Shown piece by piece: positions 4,832 through 6,792 of a stretch of DNA of 6,792 nucleotides. Both the position numbers and the translations under genes were made by a program. The first letter of the stretch is position 1; the number at the start of each line of letters is the position of its first letter. The notes below the pieces were generated by a model, which saw only the letters and a list, made by a program, of their open reading frames with translations, did not search any database and had not been told where the DNA came from. This DNA comes from a bacterium UBP2_UBA4780 (lineage in GTDB: Bacteria > Edwardsbacteria > AC1 > EtOH8): NCBI GenBank assembly GCA_002403115.1, contig DHHE01000229.1:1-6792 (forward strand), written 5' to 3'.

Positions 4832-6415
4832 CTATCTGGCCCAGCGGAAACGGCTGGCGCCGCGCGGCCCGCCGGCCCACACCCAGCCGTCCTGCGAGCG
4901 CACCGCCCACACCTGGTCGTCCATCAGCCCGTCCTCGGGACGGTAGACGTACCACCGGTCGTGGTCCCGGAAGTAGCGGGCCAGCCCGGCCTCGGTGCCC
5001 ACCCAGACGTTGAGGCTGTCGGCCGCCAGGCACCTCCCCCGGCCGGCCAGGTAGTTGCCGGCGGCCATGAATCTGGTCCACTTCTCCCCATGGACGTCGA
5101 ATGCCAGGACCGCCTCGGGCGCCAGCCACCACAGGGCTTTCCCGTCGAAGACCACCGCCTCCAGCTCGCGGACCAATTCTGGCGCGTCGGGGTGTTCCAG
5201 CCAGCGCGGCCTCAGGCTGTCGCTTCCCTCCAGCACCACCGCCCCGCGGTCGGTGGCCAGGTAGGTCCTGCCGCCGGCCGTGGCGGCCCCCCTCACCTGG
5301 AAGCGGTCCAGCTCCGGCCAGGTGGACGAGACCACCCTGGCGCTGACGATGTAGAGGGCCGGGCCCCGGACGGTGCCGATCCACAGGCTGTCGCCGTCGA
5401 GGTGCAGGCACCCGATCTCCAGGTCGGGAAGGCCGTCATAGGTGCCGATGGTCGAGGCGTAGCTGTCTCCCTGGGCCAGCCTGATCAGGCCCCGGTCGGT
5501 TCCGATGAACAGATTATTGCGGTCGAAGGCCAGGCAGGTCGGCCGGTAGGCGGCCAGGTCCAGGTTGAAAAGCCTGTCCAGCTGTTCCCAGCGGCTGCCG
5601 GACTGGCCTGTCCCGTCATCCTGGTCGACCACCGTCACCCCGCCGCTTCCGGCCAGGACCAGCCGTCCCTGCGCCGAGAAGGCGGCCCGGACGTCACTGC
5701 TGGCCAGGAACCCCTGGGTCACCTGGCTTCCCCGGCGGGTCAGCCGGTCGTAGCGCCAAAGCCCCATTCCCCGGTAGGCCACCCAGACGTTGAAGCTGGC
5801 CGGTTCCAGCGCGGCCGCGGTTATCGGATGAAGCTCGGCGTACCGGTCCATCAGGAAGTAGGGCGAGAGGAAGGCCAGGCGCGCGTCGTTGCGCAGATTT
5901 TTCAGGTTCACCTGCCCGAACCAGTCCAGCCCGGCCGGGGGCTCCTTTTCGGACTGCACCGCCTTGGAGAAGCGGTCGCAGGAATAGTAGCCGGTGTTGG
6001 TCCTGGCCCAGACCCGGGCCGGGGCGAAGGCGATCTCCTGGATCCGTCCCGGGAACTGCATGCCGCCGTAGTAGATGTCCGCGGCAGGCTGGTAGGGCAC
6101 GGCCCTGCCTCCGGAGACGAAATAGAGCTGGCCGGTCACCGGGTCCATGGCGGCGAAGTCGTAGGCGAAGTCCGGAGACCGTCCCTGGAAACCGAAGTCC
6201 CACTTCTCCAGCAGCCGGTCGTAGCGCAGCCCGCCCTCGGAGGAGAAGGCGTAAAGGTACCTGGCGTCGGCCAGCAGGGTCTTGACCTCCCCGGCCGTGG
6301 TCCGGCCCCCGAAGGCCCGGAAATGCTGCCAGTCGGCCGGCCCGGCCGAAAGGGCCTGGGCCGTCAGCCAGAAGGCCGCTGTGGCCAGTGCAAATATGAG
6401 CCGGGGAAGTTTCAT
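4832..6415 (-). CDS. Secreted beta-propeller repeat protein (two-component-regulator-propeller-like), function unknown
   Basis: A 527-residue protein. Residues 1-24 form a signal peptide: MKLPR, then a hydrophobic stretch, then ALSA before GP, a plausible signal peptidase I site. No other membrane segment is obvious, so the mature protein is probably periplasmic or exported. The rest is beta-rich with repeated blade-like motifs: LFIGTDRGLIRL (302-313), LWIGTVRGPALY (344-355), TYLATDRGAVVL (384-395), VWVGTEAGLARY (470-481) and VWAGGPRGASRF (512-523). EDGLMDDQVWAV (494-505) and YDGLPDLEIGCL (326-337) precede such motifs. This is the pattern of Reg_prop-type propeller blades, but no kinase or DNA-binding domain follows. 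The reading frame stays open upstream to 6694, but that extension is an arginine/glycine-rich shadow of the flavodoxin gene; the signal peptide and the ATGA overlap fix the start at 6415. AAGGA sits directly against the ATG, too close for a standard site, which also favours coupling. Ligand and role are unknown. Confidence 0.8.
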   Translation of the reverse strand: MKLPRLIFALATAAFWLTAQALSAGPADWQHFRAFGGRTTAGEVKTLLADARYLYAFSSEGGLRYDRLLEKWDFGFQGRSPDFAYDFAAMDPVTGQLYFVSGGRAVPYQPAADIYYGGMQFPGRIQEIAFAPARVWARTNTGYYSCDRFSKAVQSEKEPPAGLDWFGQVNLKNLRNDARLAFLSPYFLMDRYAELHPITAAALEPASFNVWVAYRGMGLWRYDRLTRRGSQVTQGFLASSDVRAAFSAQGRLVLAGSGGVTVVDQDDGTGQSGSRWEQLDRLFNLDLAAYRPTCLAFDRNNLFIGTDRGLIRLAQGDSYASTIGTYDGLPDLEIGCLHLDGDSLWIGTVRGPALYIVSARVVSSTWPELDRFQVRGAATAGGRTYLATDRGAVVLEGSDSLRPRWLEHPDAPELVRELEAVVFDGKALWWLAPEAVLAFDVHGEKWTRFMAAGNYLAGRGRCLAADSLNVWVGTEAGLARYFRDHDRWYVYRPEDGLMDDQVWAVRSQDGWVWAGGPRGASRFRWAR

Positions 6416-6792
6416 TCCTTGATCTTTGAAACGAACGCGGTGATCTTGGCGCCCTTTTCCGGGCCGGCCAACTCCTTGGCATTTAACTCCAGGCTGGCTT
6501 TGGGTTTCATCCCCAAAAGCTCCTCCATGCAGCCAAAAGTTTTCTCGCCCCCGCTGCCGCCCTGGGTGCAGAAGAAGGCGGCCGACTTGATCTTTCCCTT
6601 GTTCCGGACGAGGTAGGCGCGGACGGCCGGGGCCATGTTCCAGGCCCATACCGGCGTGCCGACGACCACCAGGTCGTACTGGGCCGGGTCGCACTTGAGC
6701 GGGCCGATCTCGGTGTCCAGTTTCCTGGTGGCGTCCCGGCCGCCCAGCAGCCAGCCGATGATGCCCTTGCGGTTCTTCTTGTCGACTATCTC
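6412..6792 (-). CDS. Flavodoxin-family protein, C-terminal 126 residues (5' end outside window)
   Basis: The reading frame is open to the right edge of the window, so the N-terminus, including the usual FMN-phosphate loop, is not visible. The visible part begins EIVDKKNRKG and continues through GWLLGGRDATRK. It then runs into a hydrophobic strand with the segment VVVGTPVWAWNMAPAVRAYL (visible residues about 42-61), which resembles the flavin-contacting strand-loop of flavodoxin-like proteins. A second strand, AAFFCTQGGSGGEKTF, matches the next flavin-ring loop, and a short helix ends the protein. Family members are cytoplasmic FMN-binding electron-transfer proteins or quinone/NAD(P)H reductases; which of these this is cannot be told. 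A GTG at 6669 could be mistaken for a start, but it falls inside the conserved strand, so the gene must begin further upstream. The TGA stop overlaps the ATG of the next gene (ATGA), suggesting translational coupling. The family call is firm; the substrate is unknown. Confidence 0.85.
   Translation of the reverse strand, partial: EIVDKKNRKGIIGWLLGGRDATRKLDTEIGPLKCDPAQYDLVVVGTPVWAWNMAPAVRAYLVRNKGKIKSAAFFCTQGGSGGEKTFGCMEELLGMKPKASLELNAKELAGPEKGAKITAFVSKIKE

Noticed and set aside
4826..6616. Long plus-strand open frame (596 codons) opposite the propeller gene
   Set aside because: It is rich in Pro/Gly/Arg/Gln with no recognisable domain and mirrors the GC-biased codons of the real gene on the other strand.
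6416..6694. N-terminal extension of the propeller ORF to an upstream start
   Set aside because: The extension is an Arg/Gly-rich out-of-frame reading of the flavodoxin gene, and the signal peptide begins exactly at 6415.

Overview
The window is a compact bacterial stretch in which every supported gene lies on the minus strand, so it reads from right to left. The coding DNA is GC-rich with strongly GC-biased third codon positions. That bias explains the long antisense open frames, which I left out. The short intergenic gaps are visibly more AT-rich. A TolQ-type proton-channel subunit and a Sec-exported beta-propeller point to a diderm (Gram-negative-type) bacterium. The dispersed-repeat-like palindrome at 4771-4804 and the gene mix would fit an uncultured candidate-phylum genome, but nothing here fixes the taxonomy.

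Reading order (right to left): (1) 6792-6412, the C-terminal part of a flavodoxin-family protein whose start lies outside the window; (2) 6415-4832, a secreted beta-propeller protein whose ATG overlaps the flavodoxin stop as ATGA; (3) a gap with a perfect 34-bp palindrome; (4) 4745-3405, folC (folylpolyglutamate/dihydrofolate synthase); (5) 3346-2876, greA (transcript cleavage factor), preceded by a possible five-codon leader ORF; (6) 2800-2300, purE (class I N5-CAIR mutase); (7) 2214-1009, a 401-residue protein made almost entirely of 40-residue TPR units; (8) 880-197, tolQ; (9) 196-1, an AT-rich non-coding end with an inverted repeat and a possible leftward promoter.

Functionally, folC and purE share one theme: folate one-carbon cofactors feed purine synthesis. 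greA is a transcription housekeeping gene. The TPR protein and TolQ look like separate cargo in the same transcriptional direction. The gaps (58 to 128 bp) are compatible with either one long transcript or several short ones. I see no U-tract terminator between genes on the coding strand, but three genes are followed 7-8 nt after the stop codon by an inverted repeat.

I found no tRNA, rRNA, CRISPR array, transposase or obvious undescribed defence or metabolic system. The points most worth a second look are the greA leader ORF, the 34-bp palindrome close to folC, the phase-locked and possibly N-terminally truncated TPR protein, the hairpins after stop codons, and tolQ without an adjacent tolR.
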